A stretch of DNA of 8,568 bases from Dysgonamonadaceae bacterium (GCA_031261015.1 JAISKG010000163.1:1-8568), one strand, 5' to 3'; shown: positions 1-6,336, counted from the stretch's first letter. Notes: generated by a model not told the origin, from the letters alone. A program made the numbers and translations.

Positions 1-342
1 TCCTCCAAAAAATGCATCTTCTTTCCGTTCAATCATCGAAGTGCTTGCATCTTGAATTTTTGCATACGGGAAAGGATATTCCGGATTATTTTCTCCGCAC
101 AGAAACTCGTATGGAGAAGGCAATTGTTGTGAAATATTCGCAATTAAACGTTCATAATCGGCGCGGGGAACGCCTATGTCCGCGTCATCGTCCCAAGGGA
201 TAAATCCTTGGTGACGAACGGCTCCCAACTGTGTGCCGGCTAAAATGTAATAACGAATATGATGTTCCTTACAAAGCTGATCGAAAGCCAATAAAATATC
301 CAAAATGCGTAATTGCAGCGGTCGAATGTCGTAAGAGGCCAT
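1..342 (-). CDS. LicD family phosphotransferase, 3' end cut by window edge
   Basis: Only the first 114 codons are present; the frame is open to base 1, so the C-terminus lies outside. LicD proteins transfer phosphocholine or a related phospho-head group from a CDP carrier to a surface glycan, and belong to the nucleotidyltransferase fold. The family signature is plain: an N-terminal helix (about residues 9-27, LQLRILDILLAFDQLCKEH), then YYILAGTQLGAVRHQGFIPW (31-50) and the metal-binding acidic run D51 D52 D53 and D55, followed by IGVPR. The ATG at 342 lies one base after the TGA of the LicC-like gene (TGAGATG on the minus strand), so the two are almost certainly co-translated. This is the last visible gene of a unit with an aminotransferase-like enzyme and a cytidylyltransferase, which supports a glycan-decorating role. 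The head group (phosphocholine, phosphoethanolamine, aminoethylphosphonate) and the acceptor cannot be told. The family is sure; the substrate is not. Confidence 0.9.
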   Translation of the reverse strand, partial: MASYDIRPLQLRILDILLAFDQLCKEHHIRYYILAGTQLGAVRHQGFIPWDDDADIGVPRADYERLIANISQQLPSPYEFLCGENNPEYPFPYAKIQDASTSMIERKEDAFFGG

Positions 343-343
343 C

Positions 344-1075
344 TCAATATAAATTAGCGGGAATATGTTGTTGCGCTTGTTGAAAATCTTCAACCGTATC
401 CAATTCCATGGAAAAAAGCGAAGTGGTATCAATCGCATACATTTCGGCGCCTTCGCGAATCAAGTTTTCAAAAGCTACTTCATAAAAAACCTTGGTTTGC
501 TGTTGCCCGACGATCAGTTTTTCTAATTCGTTAAATAGCAGTTGCACAAACGATTGCGACATTTTTTCTATGCCGGTTGATTCGCCGGCTGCTTGTTCGA
601 TCGAGCAGGTTTTACTGATCGCTGTGATCCGGTTGTGCGCATCTGTCACGATTTTCATTTCTTCTTCTCCTAAAGGATGGCGGTTGAAAACCAAAGCATT
701 AGAATAAGGAGAGGCTAATAATTCGGAAATAATTTGCGGATCGAAAAGTATATCACTGTCTAACAATAAAATATCTGTGTCGTGAACCGCTGCATGAGCC
801 AACCACAACGAATAAATATTGTTCGTCGATTCGTAATGTTCATTGTGAATCCAAGTCACCGGCAAATTGGGATAGTGCGAAGCGACAAAATCTTCGATCT
901 GCGTATGAAGATAGCCTGTAACAATCACTAAATCATTGATTTGATTGGCAATCAACGCATCAATTGTTCGTTGCAAAAGACTGCGCGAACCGATTTCGAG
1001 CAGGCATTTCGGACGGTTGTCCGTCAGAGGGCGCAGGCGCGAAGCCATTCCGGCGGCTAAAATAATCGCTTTCAT
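344..1075 (-). CDS. LicC-like CTP:phospho-head-group cytidylyltransferase
   Basis: A 243-residue sugar-nucleotidyltransferase-fold protein, predicted cytoplasmic, about the length of LicC. LicC-type enzymes make a CDP-activated head group from CTP and phosphocholine, phosphoethanolamine or 2-aminoethylphosphonate. Visible features: nucleotide-binding loop AAGMASRLRPL (7-17) ending at the conserved P22 K23; NNIYSLWLA (85-93), matching the NNxYSL motif of LicC; metal-binding DSD (106-108); GESTGIEKMS (164-173); FYEVAFENLI (197-206); and MELDTVEDF (223-231), typical of the LicC C-terminus. Glucose-1-phosphate thymidylyl- or uridylyltransferases share the first loop but not the NNxYSL and C-terminal motifs, so LicC-like is the better call. 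Its ATG overlaps the stop of the upstream PLP enzyme gene (ATGA), and its TGA is one base from the licD-like start. No choline kinase or choline transporter is seen in the window, which leaves phosphocholine as only one of several possible substrates. Confidence 0.85.
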   Translation of the reverse strand: MKAIILAAGMASRLRPLTDNRPKCLLEIGSRSLLQRTIDALIANQINDLVIVTGYLHTQIEDFVASHYPNLPVTWIHNEHYESTNNIYSLWLAHAAVHDTDILLLDSDILFDPQIISELLASPYSNALVFNRHPLGEEEMKIVTDAHNRITAISKTCSIEQAAGESTGIEKMSQSFVQLLFNELEKLIVGQQQTKVFYEVAFENLIREGAEMYAIDTTSLFSMELDTVEDFQQAQQHIPANLY

Positions 1076-2124
1076 TGGCCGGCAGTTTGAACAATAATGT
1101 CGATCACTTGCCGGTTGACGTCCGGAGCGCCGAGCGTGATCCGCAAATGCGAGCGAAGCCCTTCTTCGTTCATAAATTTGACCACAATATTTACTTGAGC
1201 AAAAGCTTCTTGCAATTTTTCTTTCAATTCGATCGGATATTTAATCAAAATAAAATTGGCGTCGGAATGATACACTTTAAAACCCGGAAGCGAACCTAAT
1301 TTTTCGCGGTATAATTCTTTATCTTTCTGCATCAGAGCAGCTTTCCCAGAATAAAAATCGGTCGATTGCAAGGCGGCAATCCCCACTTTTTCCGATAAGA
1401 TATTGAATCCCAAATACATCGTGCTGAATCCGTCGAAAGGCTTCAAACTGTCGCCCATAAAAGCGTAACCCAAACGAAGTCCCGGCAATCCGTAAAATTT
1501 GGAAAAAGTACGCACAATCAGCAAATTGGGAAATTCCTTGATTAACGGCGCAATGTACGATATATCCTGTTGATTAAACAACGTATAGGCCTCGTCGATA
1601 ACGACGATCGTTTGCGGATCGACATGCGATAAAATATCTTTTATTTCGGCTAATGTAAGCGAGTTACCCGTCGGATTATTCGGACTTGCCAGCAAAAGCA
1701 TATCCGGCTTTTCCTCGTGAAGCAAACGTTTGATTTCCGGCAAATCGTATTTAAATGTATCTCCCTCTTCATAAATAGGATACAAGATGGTAGTCCCGTT
1801 CACCTCATCGGCGATGGATCTGTAATACCACCAAGAATAAGCCGGAATCAAAATTCGCCGCTGCCTGTGCCCTTGACTTAAAAAGCAGTGAATCACTTCT
1901 TTAAGAATACTTTCACCCCCATAACCCAAAATCACGTTTTTTTCGGGAACTCCGTACATCTCAGCAATATACTGTGATAATTCACTTTTAATTCCTCGTT
2001 GAAAACAGCGAGTGTAATGCGTAAATTCGATTGGCAAAAAATTTTGAATCGTTTCTTCAACCAAAGGCGCTACTTCAAAATTGTATTCGTTTCTATCTAA
2101 ATAAATTAAATGAGTGTTACTCAT
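1072..2124 (-). CDS. HisC/CobD-like PLP-dependent aminotransferase or decarboxylase (class I/II fold)
   Basis: A 350-residue fold-type I PLP enzyme, close to the length of histidinol-phosphate aminotransferase (HisC) and threonine-phosphate decarboxylase (CobD). Visible PLP-site elements: GYGGES (67-72) at the position of the HisC phosphate-binding loop, SPNNPTGN (147-154), VIDEAY (175-180) with the pyridine-binding D177, TFSKFYGLPGLRLGY (206-220) with the Schiff-base lysine K209 and R217, and LRITLG (327-332) with the carboxylate-binding R328. All catalytic positions look intact. A histidine-pathway role is unlikely because no his genes are near; instead its stop overlaps the LicC-like start (ATGA). 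The reaction is inferred only: transamination to form an amino-phosphonate/phosphate head group, or CobD-like decarboxylation of an O-phospho amino acid. A TAnnTTTG box lies about 30 bases upstream of the start. No Shine-Dalgarno sequence is seen, as is usual in this phylum. Family confident, substrate unknown. Confidence 0.85.
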   Translation of the reverse strand: MSNTHLIYLDRNEYNFEVAPLVEETIQNFLPIEFTHYTRCFQRGIKSELSQYIAEMYGVPEKNVILGYGGESILKEVIHCFLSQGHRQRRILIPAYSWWYYRSIADEVNGTTILYPIYEEGDTFKYDLPEIKRLLHEEKPDMLLLASPNNPTGNSLTLAEIKDILSHVDPQTIVVIDEAYTLFNQQDISYIAPLIKEFPNLLIVRTFSKFYGLPGLRLGYAFMGDSLKPFDGFSTMYLGFNILSEKVGIAALQSTDFYSGKAALMQKDKELYREKLGSLPGFKVYHSDANFILIKYPIELKEKLQEAFAQVNIVVKFMNEEGLRSHLRITLGAPDVNRQVIDIIVQTAGQ

Positions 2125-2153
2125 AGGAAAATAATGTTAGTGTAAACCGGCTG

Positions 2154-2161
2154 CAAAGTTA
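2154..2161 (-). promoter_or_regulatory. Bacteroidota-type -7 box for the PLP enzyme/LicC/LicD unit
   Basis: The minus strand reads TAACTTTG, an exact match to TAnnTTTG, with about 29 bases between it and the ATG at 2124, which allows a short leader. No TTTG is found 19-21 bases upstream, so the -33 part is weak. This suggests the three-gene unit can be transcribed separately from the glycosyltransferase 82 bases upstream. Confidence 0.55.
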
Positions 2162-2190
2162 ATAAAATATTATGAATTCGATTTCCGTTT

Positions 2191-2206
2191 TTCTATGGTT
2201 CTATGG
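2191..2206. repeat. 8-bp tandem duplication abutting the glycosyltransferase stop
   Basis: TTCTATGG occurs twice head to tail at 2191-2198 and 2199-2206, directly after the stop codon (2209-2207, minus strand) of the glycosyltransferase. It most resembles a small slippage duplication in noncoding DNA; no function is suggested. Confidence 0.7.
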
Positions 2207-3016
2207 TTACTTGAGATATTGATCGATTCCTTTTTCACACCAAACAGCTTTTTTATCCCGTTTATCATGATAATAATCAAAATTTTTCTCTTTATTCTGC
2301 ATATATAAATCATTATGCCACAAATGATAAACAATGCCGGAAAATTTCAAGTACAATCGTTTCACTCCACTATTGACCATGCGGGAAACAAAATCGTAAT
2401 CTTCGCCGCCCCAACCTTCAAAAAATTCATCGTAGCCATTGATCTTGAGGAAATCTTCTTTCCAAAAAGACATGTTGCAACCTAATCCGGCTATTTTATT
2501 TTTCTTGTAACGAGGAGCAAAATAGCTGCTTAAAGCCAAGCAATGCAAGGCGTTAATCCGGCGCAGCAATCCGCGGGAAAACAAATTTAACCGGGGTAAT
2601 TTGCCTGTTTTACAACATTCATCGGTCAATTGTTCCGTCAAATTGACCCGGCCTCCTTTTAAATAATATCCTTTTCTTGCAAAATGCAAATGATCGGCGA
2701 CAAAATCGCGATGCAATATCAAATCCCCATCAATCTCGATAATGTATTCATAATGAGAAGCTGCCACGGTTTTATTCCGCATCATGGCCAACCGGAAACC
2801 TTCGTCTTCCTGCCAGATATGAATCAATGGAACAGGAAAGTTTTCCTGAAAAGACTCGATTAAATGACGTGTTTCTTCTTTCGACCCGTCGTCGCCGATA
2901 ATCACTTCGGCAGGCAATACCGATTGTCTTGCAATACTTTGCAAACAGAGATTCAAGGCGTCCGGCCGGTTATAAGTTGAAACGATAAGTGAAACTTGAG
3001 GAGATTTATTTTCCAT
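2207..3016 (-). CDS. Family 2 glycosyltransferase with galactosyltransferase-type C-terminal region
   Basis: A 269-residue GT-A fold glycosyltransferase without a predicted membrane segment, expected to add one sugar from a nucleotide-sugar donor during lipopolysaccharide or capsule assembly at the inner face of the membrane. Domain features in order: VSLIVSTYNRP (8-18), the donor-binding GDDGS (41-45), EDEGFRLAMMRNK (70-82), the metal-binding DGD (96-98), then GCNMSFWK (179-186) and GWGGEDYDF (201-209). The last two are the marks of the glyco_transf_7C region seen in chondroitin-polymerase-like and galactosyltransferase enzymes; ED at 205-206 is the likely catalytic base area. The ATG at 3016 follows an A-rich leader and a full TTTG/TATTTTTG promoter. 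The PLP enzyme/LicC/LicD unit follows in the same direction after 82 bases, so it may act on the same glycan. Donor and acceptor cannot be assigned. Confidence 0.88.
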   Translation of the reverse strand: MENKSPQVSLIVSTYNRPDALNLCLQSIARQSVLPAEVIIGDDGSKEETRHLIESFQENFPVPLIHIWQEDEGFRLAMMRNKTVAASHYEYIIEIDGDLILHRDFVADHLHFARKGYYLKGGRVNLTEQLTDECCKTGKLPRLNLFSRGLLRRINALHCLALSSYFAPRYKKNKIAGLGCNMSFWKEDFLKINGYDEFFEGWGGEDYDFVSRMVNSGVKRLYLKFSGIVYHLWHNDLYMQNKEKNFDYYHDKRDKKAVWCEKGIDQYLK

Positions 3017-3082
3017 TACCCGCTTTTTTGAATAAAAGTATTTATTTTTCTATGATTAGTGCTTTTGCCATAGATTTCTTGT

Positions 3083-3113
3083 CAAAAATAATATTATTTT
3101 CCGAATTTTCAAA
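3083..3113 (-). promoter_or_regulatory. Bacteroidota promoter (-33 TTTG / -7 TATTTTTG) for the glycosyltransferase
   Basis: On the minus strand TTTG (3113-3110) is followed after exactly 19 bases by TATTTTTG (3090-3083). Both boxes match the Bacteroidota housekeeping consensus and the spacing is in the accepted range. Transcription should start near 3077, giving a leader of roughly 60 bases before the ATG at 3016. This is the best-formed promoter in the window. Confidence 0.75.
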
Positions 3114-3145
3114 ACGAATGTAATTCCGGTTCGCAGAAAAAATAC

Positions 3146-3153
3146 TACTTTTG
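3146..3153 (+). promoter_or_regulatory. -7 box for prmC-recX
   Basis: TACTTTTG matches TAnnTTTG exactly; no good TTTG is present 19-21 bases upstream. A transcript starting near 3160 would begin about 25 bases before the proposed ATA start at 3184 but more than 110 bases before the first conventional start (GTG 3277), which favours the upstream start. It lies back to back with the glycosyltransferase promoter, the two -7 boxes being 55 bases apart. Confidence 0.5.
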
Positions 3154-3183
3154 TAAATCAATTTCAGAATTAATAATTCAATC

Positions 3184-4023
3184 ATAAAAGCTATTTTTGC
3201 ACTTATATACGAACAGTTAAGCGGTTATTATCCCGCCGCCGAAATCCGGTCGCTCGCGTTCCGGATACTCGAAGTCGTGTGCCACAAAGACCGGCATCGC
3301 CTGTGGATGGACAAAGATACGCAATTATCTCGAAACGAAGAGGAGCAAGTGCGTGCAATGCTGGAAGACTTGCGGAAATACCGGCCGGTTCAGTATATTT
3401 TGGGTGAAACCGAGTTTTACGGATTGCCATTTCGCGTTGACGATCGCGTTTTGATTCCCCGTCCCGAAACCGAAGAGTTAATTGAGTGGATTCTTGCAGA
3501 CGTTTCCGAATCGCCAAAAACCGTGTGGGACATTGGTACGGGATCGGGATGTATTGCTGTTGCATTAGCAAAACATTTTCCCGAAGCAACGACGTATGCC
3601 TCTGATATTTCGGAAGATGCGTTGGTAGTTGCGCGGCAAAATGCGGAAGACAATCAAGTGAATGTCCATTTTTTTCAGCAAGACGTTTTAAAAGATTTGC
3701 CGTCGTTTCCGGCTTCTTTTTTTGATGTCATCGTCAGTAATCCGCCCTACGTCACGCTTTCCGAACGCAACGGGATATCGCCCAATGTATTAAACTACGA
3801 GCCGCATCAAGCTTTGTTTGTTTCCGACGATCGCCCGCTGCTGTTTTACGAACGAATTGCCGGCGTTGCCCAAACGTTTTTGAAGCCCAACGGCCGGCTC
3901 TTTTTTGAAACGAGCGCGCTTTACGGGCAAGCAACGGCTGAGATGCTCCGGCAAAAAAATTATAAGGTAACATTAAAAAAAGATCTTTCGGGGAAAGATC
4001 GCATGATTTGGGCTAAACTATGA
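3184..4023 (+). CDS. prmC: Peptide chain release factor N5-glutamine methyltransferase PrmC, non-canonical start
   Basis: PrmC uses S-adenosylmethionine to methylate the glutamine of the GGQ motif in release factors RF1 and RF2 in the cytoplasm. Numbered from 3184 the protein has 279 residues, the usual family length (about 277-280). It shows LIPRPETEEL (90-99), the SAM-binding loop DIGTGSG (116-122) and the catalytic NPPY (186-189). The start is the problem. The frame is open from 3157, after a TAA at 3154, and encodes a family-like N-terminal helix (IKAIFALIYEQLSGYYP, then AAEIRSL), but it contains no ATG, GTG or TTG until GTG 3277. Starting there would drop about 31 residues of the N-terminal domain. 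ATA at 3184 is preferred because it gives the right length and would be ATG with one base change; ATC 3181 and ATT 3169 are alternatives. The stop overlaps the recX ATG by 4 bases. Function sure, start uncertain. Confidence 0.9.
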   Translation: MKAIFALIYEQLSGYYPAAEIRSLAFRILEVVCHKDRHRLWMDKDTQLSRNEEEQVRAMLEDLRKYRPVQYILGETEFYGLPFRVDDRVLIPRPETEELIEWILADVSESPKTVWDIGTGSGCIAVALAKHFPEATTYASDISEDALVVARQNAEDNQVNVHFFQQDVLKDLPSFPASFFDVIVSNPPYVTLSERNGISPNVLNYEPHQALFVSDDRPLLFYERIAGVAQTFLKPNGRLFFETSALYGQATAEMLRQKNYKVTLKKDLSGKDRMIWAKL

Positions 4024-4496
4024 TAAAAATAACTTATAATCAAGCTATTAAGCAATTAGCCGCGTATTGCAGCCGCGCGGAACGGTGTGTTCAGGATGTC
4101 AAAACAAAAATGTCTCGCTGGGAATTAGTGCCGGAAGAGCAAGAAAAATTGCTTCAATATCTGCAAAAAGAAAATTTTTTGGACGAGGCACGTTATTGTC
4201 GTGCGTTTGTACATGATAAATCGCGATATAATGCTTGGGGTGTATATAAAATCACTTATAAATTGAAGAAAAAACGGATTTCAGAAGCGTTGATTCGAGA
4301 AGCTTTGCAAGGATTGGATACGGAAGCGAACCGGGAGCAATTGCAGCGCATTTTGCAGCAAAAAAGCCAAGCGATTAAAGGGAAAGATGCTTGGGAAGTG
4401 CGGCAAAAATTGATACGGTTTGCGACGGGACGAGGATTTGCTTTGGAGGAGATTGATGAGGCATTTATTCGCCTTGGTTGCAGCAATTTACCTTGA
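4020..4496 (+). CDS. recX: Regulatory protein RecX
   Basis: RecX binds RecA filaments and modulates, usually inhibits, recombinase and co-protease activity. The 158-residue product has the normal size and the tandem three-helix repeat pattern: AIKQLAAYCSRAERCVQDVK (9-28), in which RAE replaces the usual R-S-E; then LLQYLQKENFLDEARYCRAF (44-63), the family's G-x-[LI]-D-D/E-x-x-[FY]-x-x-x-[FYW] region; and VYKITYKLKKKRISEALIRE (75-94), matching the family's IxxxLxxKGI segment. The ATG lies inside the prmC stop (ATGA), implying translational coupling and no separate promoter. Pairing of prmC with recX is, from memory, common in Bacteroidales. RecX is highly divergent, so the call rests on the overall pattern and context more than on invariant residues. 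No recA or SOS genes are in the window. Confidence 0.85.
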   Translation: MIKITYNQAIKQLAAYCSRAERCVQDVKTKMSRWELVPEEQEKLLQYLQKENFLDEARYCRAFVHDKSRYNAWGVYKITYKLKKKRISEALIREALQGLDTEANREQLQRILQQKSQAIKGKDAWEVRQKLIRFATGRGFALEEIDEAFIRLGCSNLP

Positions 4497-4542
4497 TTAC
4501 GAAATCGGGCTTGCGATTCTTTCCTCGCTATTTTCCAAAAAT

Positions 4543-4577
4543 ATTCTTACCTTTGTTTTTCATAACAAAGAAAGAAT
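4543..4577. repeat. Interrupted inverted repeat over the dipeptidase -7 box and leader
   Basis: ATTCTT (4543-4548) and CTTTGTT (4551-4557) are mirrored by AACAAAG (4564-4570) and AAGAAT (4572-4577). This gives 13 paired bases around a 6-base centre, with a 2-base and a 1-base bulge. It covers the whole -7 box and ends one base before the ATG. Only the right half would be transcribed, so a DNA operator is more likely than an RNA hairpin. It is entirely A/T-rich, so chance is possible. Confidence 0.5.
4548..4555 (+). promoter_or_regulatory. -7 box for the C69 dipeptidase gene
   Basis: TACCTTTG matches TAnnTTTG and ends 22 bases before the ATG at 4578, the usual short leader. No convincing -33 TTTG is seen 19-21 bases upstream. 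It separates the dipeptidase gene from prmC-recX, whose recX stop is at 4496. Confidence 0.55.
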
Positions 4578-6218
4578 ATGAAAAAAACATTTTTGATTTT
4601 GACTTGCCTCGTTTCGATGGCTCCTACATTTGCGTGTACTAATCTGTTAGTGGGGAAAAAAGCTTCGATCGACGGCTCTACCATGGTGACTTACAATGCC
4701 GATTCGTATGCCTTGTACGGTGAGTTATATCATTATCCGGCAGCAAAATATGCTCCCGGTACAATGCTGGATGTGTACGAATGGGATACCGGTAAATTTC
4801 TGGGAAAAATTCCGCAAGCGGCCGAAACGTACAATGTGATCGGCAATATGAACGAACATCAGCTTTGCATCGGCGAAACAACTTTCACCGGCCGTCACGA
4901 ATTGGCCGATTCAACCGGAATTATCGACTACGGAAGTTTGATTTATATCACGCTTCAACGTGCGAAAACCGCTCGTGAAGCCATCCGTTGCATGACCGAT
5001 TTGGTGGCTAAATACGGTTATTACAGTGAAGGTGAATCGTTTTCGATCGTCGATAAAAACGAAGTTTGGATCATGGAAATGATTGGCAAAGGCGCGGGAA
5101 ATAAAGGCGCGGTTTGGGTGGCCGTCCGCATCCCCGACGATTGCATTGCGGCTCACGCCAATCAGTCGCGCATCCATCAATTCCCATTGAATGATCCGCA
5201 AAACTGTATGTATTCAAAAGACGTTATTTCGTTTGCCCGCCAGAAAGGATACTTTTCGGGGAAAGACAAGGATTTCAGTTTTTCAAACGCTTATAATCCA
5301 TTGGATTGGGGCGGTTTGCGCTGGTGCGAAGCCCGCGTTTGGAGTTTTTACAATCGTTATACCGACAAGGCTGAGCAATGGCTGCCTTATGTTTTGAGTG
5401 AAGATCCAAATCCTATGCCCTTGTATGTTAAACCTAATAAATTGTTGGGAGTTAGAGATTTAATGGAGACAATGCGCGACCATTACGAAGGCACGGTTTT
5501 TGATCCGACAAAAGATTTCGGAGCCGGCGCGTTTCATTCGCCTTACCGTTTCAATCCTTTGGCTTTTGAAGTGGACGGCAAAAAATACAGTTTTGAGCGA
5601 CCGATTTCCACGCAGCAAACCGGTTTTACGTTCGTTGGCCAGATGCGCAATACCTTGCCCGATGTAGTTGGCGGCGTTTTCTGGTTCGGCGTGGACGATT
5701 CGCGTTTCACGGTTTACACGCCGATGTACGCCTGCATGACGCAAACGCCGGAATGTTACCGTGTGGGCAACGGCGATTTTCAACATTTCTCATGGACTTC
5801 CGCGTTTTGGATTCACAATTGGGTGGCCAATATGGCCTATAATCGCTACGATCAAATGCTTATCGACACTAAAGCTTTGCAGGATCAGCAGGAAAACGGT
5901 TATTTGCAAACGCAGCCGGAAATTGAAAGTCGCGCGCTCCAATTGCTCGAATCCGACCGGAATGCAGCCGTCAATTTTTTGACAAATTACAGTGTGGAAA
6001 CGGCGCAACAATCTGTGGCCGAATGGAAAACATTAGGAGAAAAATTGGTCGTCAAGTACATGGACGGGACGGTGAAGAAAGAAGTCAACGGCGAACTGAT
6101 TACCAATGAATATGGTGGATCGCAGTATCCGAATCGTCCGAAATTGGATGAGAATTATTTGAGGGAGATTGTGAGGCAGACGGGCAGTTGGTTGGAGGAA
6201 AAGAAGATTGAGGAATAA
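4578..6218 (+). CDS. Secreted C69-family dipeptidase
   Basis: A 546-residue N-terminal-nucleophile hydrolase of peptidase family C69 (dipeptidase A-like), expected to release amino acids from dipeptides outside the cytoplasm. Residues 1-19 form a Sec signal peptide (KK, then a hydrophobic stretch, ending TFA), and C20 of the following CTNLLVGKKASIDGS is the expected catalytic cysteine, exposed by processing before it. Further family motifs are NMNEHQLCIGETTF (90-103), ESFSIVDKNEVWIMEM (153-168) and AAHANQSRI (191-199). The segment before C20 is a poor lipobox (T-F-A-C), so the cysteine is read as nucleophile and not as a lipid anchor. Length and motif order are normal and no truncation is seen; the very C-terminus is charged (WLEEKKIEE). 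It has its own TAnnTTTG promoter set in an inverted repeat and stands alone, with no transporter or other peptidase beside it. Peptide scavenging is inferred from the family. Confidence 0.92.
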   Translation: MKKTFLILTCLVSMAPTFACTNLLVGKKASIDGSTMVTYNADSYALYGELYHYPAAKYAPGTMLDVYEWDTGKFLGKIPQAAETYNVIGNMNEHQLCIGETTFTGRHELADSTGIIDYGSLIYITLQRAKTAREAIRCMTDLVAKYGYYSEGESFSIVDKNEVWIMEMIGKGAGNKGAVWVAVRIPDDCIAAHANQSRIHQFPLNDPQNCMYSKDVISFARQKGYFSGKDKDFSFSNAYNPLDWGGLRWCEARVWSFYNRYTDKAEQWLPYVLSEDPNPMPLYVKPNKLLGVRDLMETMRDHYEGTVFDPTKDFGAGAFHSPYRFNPLAFEVDGKKYSFERPISTQQTGFTFVGQMRNTLPDVVGGVFWFGVDDSRFTVYTPMYACMTQTPECYRVGNGDFQHFSWTSAFWIHNWVANMAYNRYDQMLIDTKALQDQQENGYLQTQPEIESRALQLLESDRNAAVNFLTNYSVETAQQSVAEWKTLGEKLVVKYMDGTVKKEVNGELITNEYGGSQYPNRPKLDENYLREIVRQTGSWLEEKKIEE

Positions 6219-6255
6219 AATAAATGAAATGTTTAGTTTAAAATTAATCGGTTAC

Positions 6256-6285
6256 TTTTTCAATCCTCTATGTATAATTGAAAAA
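6256..6285. repeat. Perfect 9-bp inverted repeat between dipeptidase and mutase genes
   Basis: TTTTTCAAT (6256-6264) pairs perfectly with ATTGAAAAA (6277-6285) across a 12-base loop. It begins 38 bases after the dipeptidase stop and ends 7 bases before the mutase -7 box. It could be a weak bidirectional terminator or an operator overlapping the -33 zone; it has only two G/C pairs' worth of strength and no long T-run follows, so the terminator reading is weak. Confidence 0.45.
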
Positions 6286-6292
6286 TTTCCCG

Positions 6293-6300
6293 TAAATTTG
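6293..6300 (+). promoter_or_regulatory. -7 box for the phosphohexomutase gene
   Basis: TAAATTTG matches TAnnTTTG, with 36 bases to the ATG at 6337, which is preceded by an A-rich leader without a Shine-Dalgarno sequence. No clear TTTG lies 19-21 bases upstream; an inverted repeat occupies that zone. Confidence 0.55.
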
Positions 6301-6336
6301 TCATTGCAATCAATTTAGCAACTAAAAACAAACAAT

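Noticed and set aside
12..203. 63-codon plus-strand frame at the left edge
   Set aside because: It is opposite the LicD-like gene with its acidic motif; the plus-strand translation resembles nothing.
1072..2124. Annotation as histidinol-phosphate aminotransferase hisC
   Set aside because: The fold matches, but there are no histidine genes nearby and the gene is coupled to LicC/LicD-like genes, so a specific hisC name is not supported.
3192..3199. TATTTTTG, a further match to the -7 consensus
   Set aside because: It falls inside the proposed prmC N-terminal coding region, has no TTTG at the right distance, and matches to such an A/T-rich motif are expected by chance.
3203..3589. 128-codon minus-strand frame opposite the start of prmC
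   Set aside because: It lies opposite a conserved PrmC coding sequence, its translation is low-complexity and basic with no recognisable domain, and no promoter or coupling supports it.
4020..4023. The prmC/recX overlap as a possible programmed frameshift fusion
   Set aside because: ATGA overlaps are ordinary translational coupling; both proteins have normal ends and no slippery sequence is seen.
4501..4524. Possible recX terminator hairpin (AATCG / CGATT with a 6-base loop)
   Set aside because: Only five base pairs, with a mismatch next to the stem and no proper T-run; too weak to annotate.
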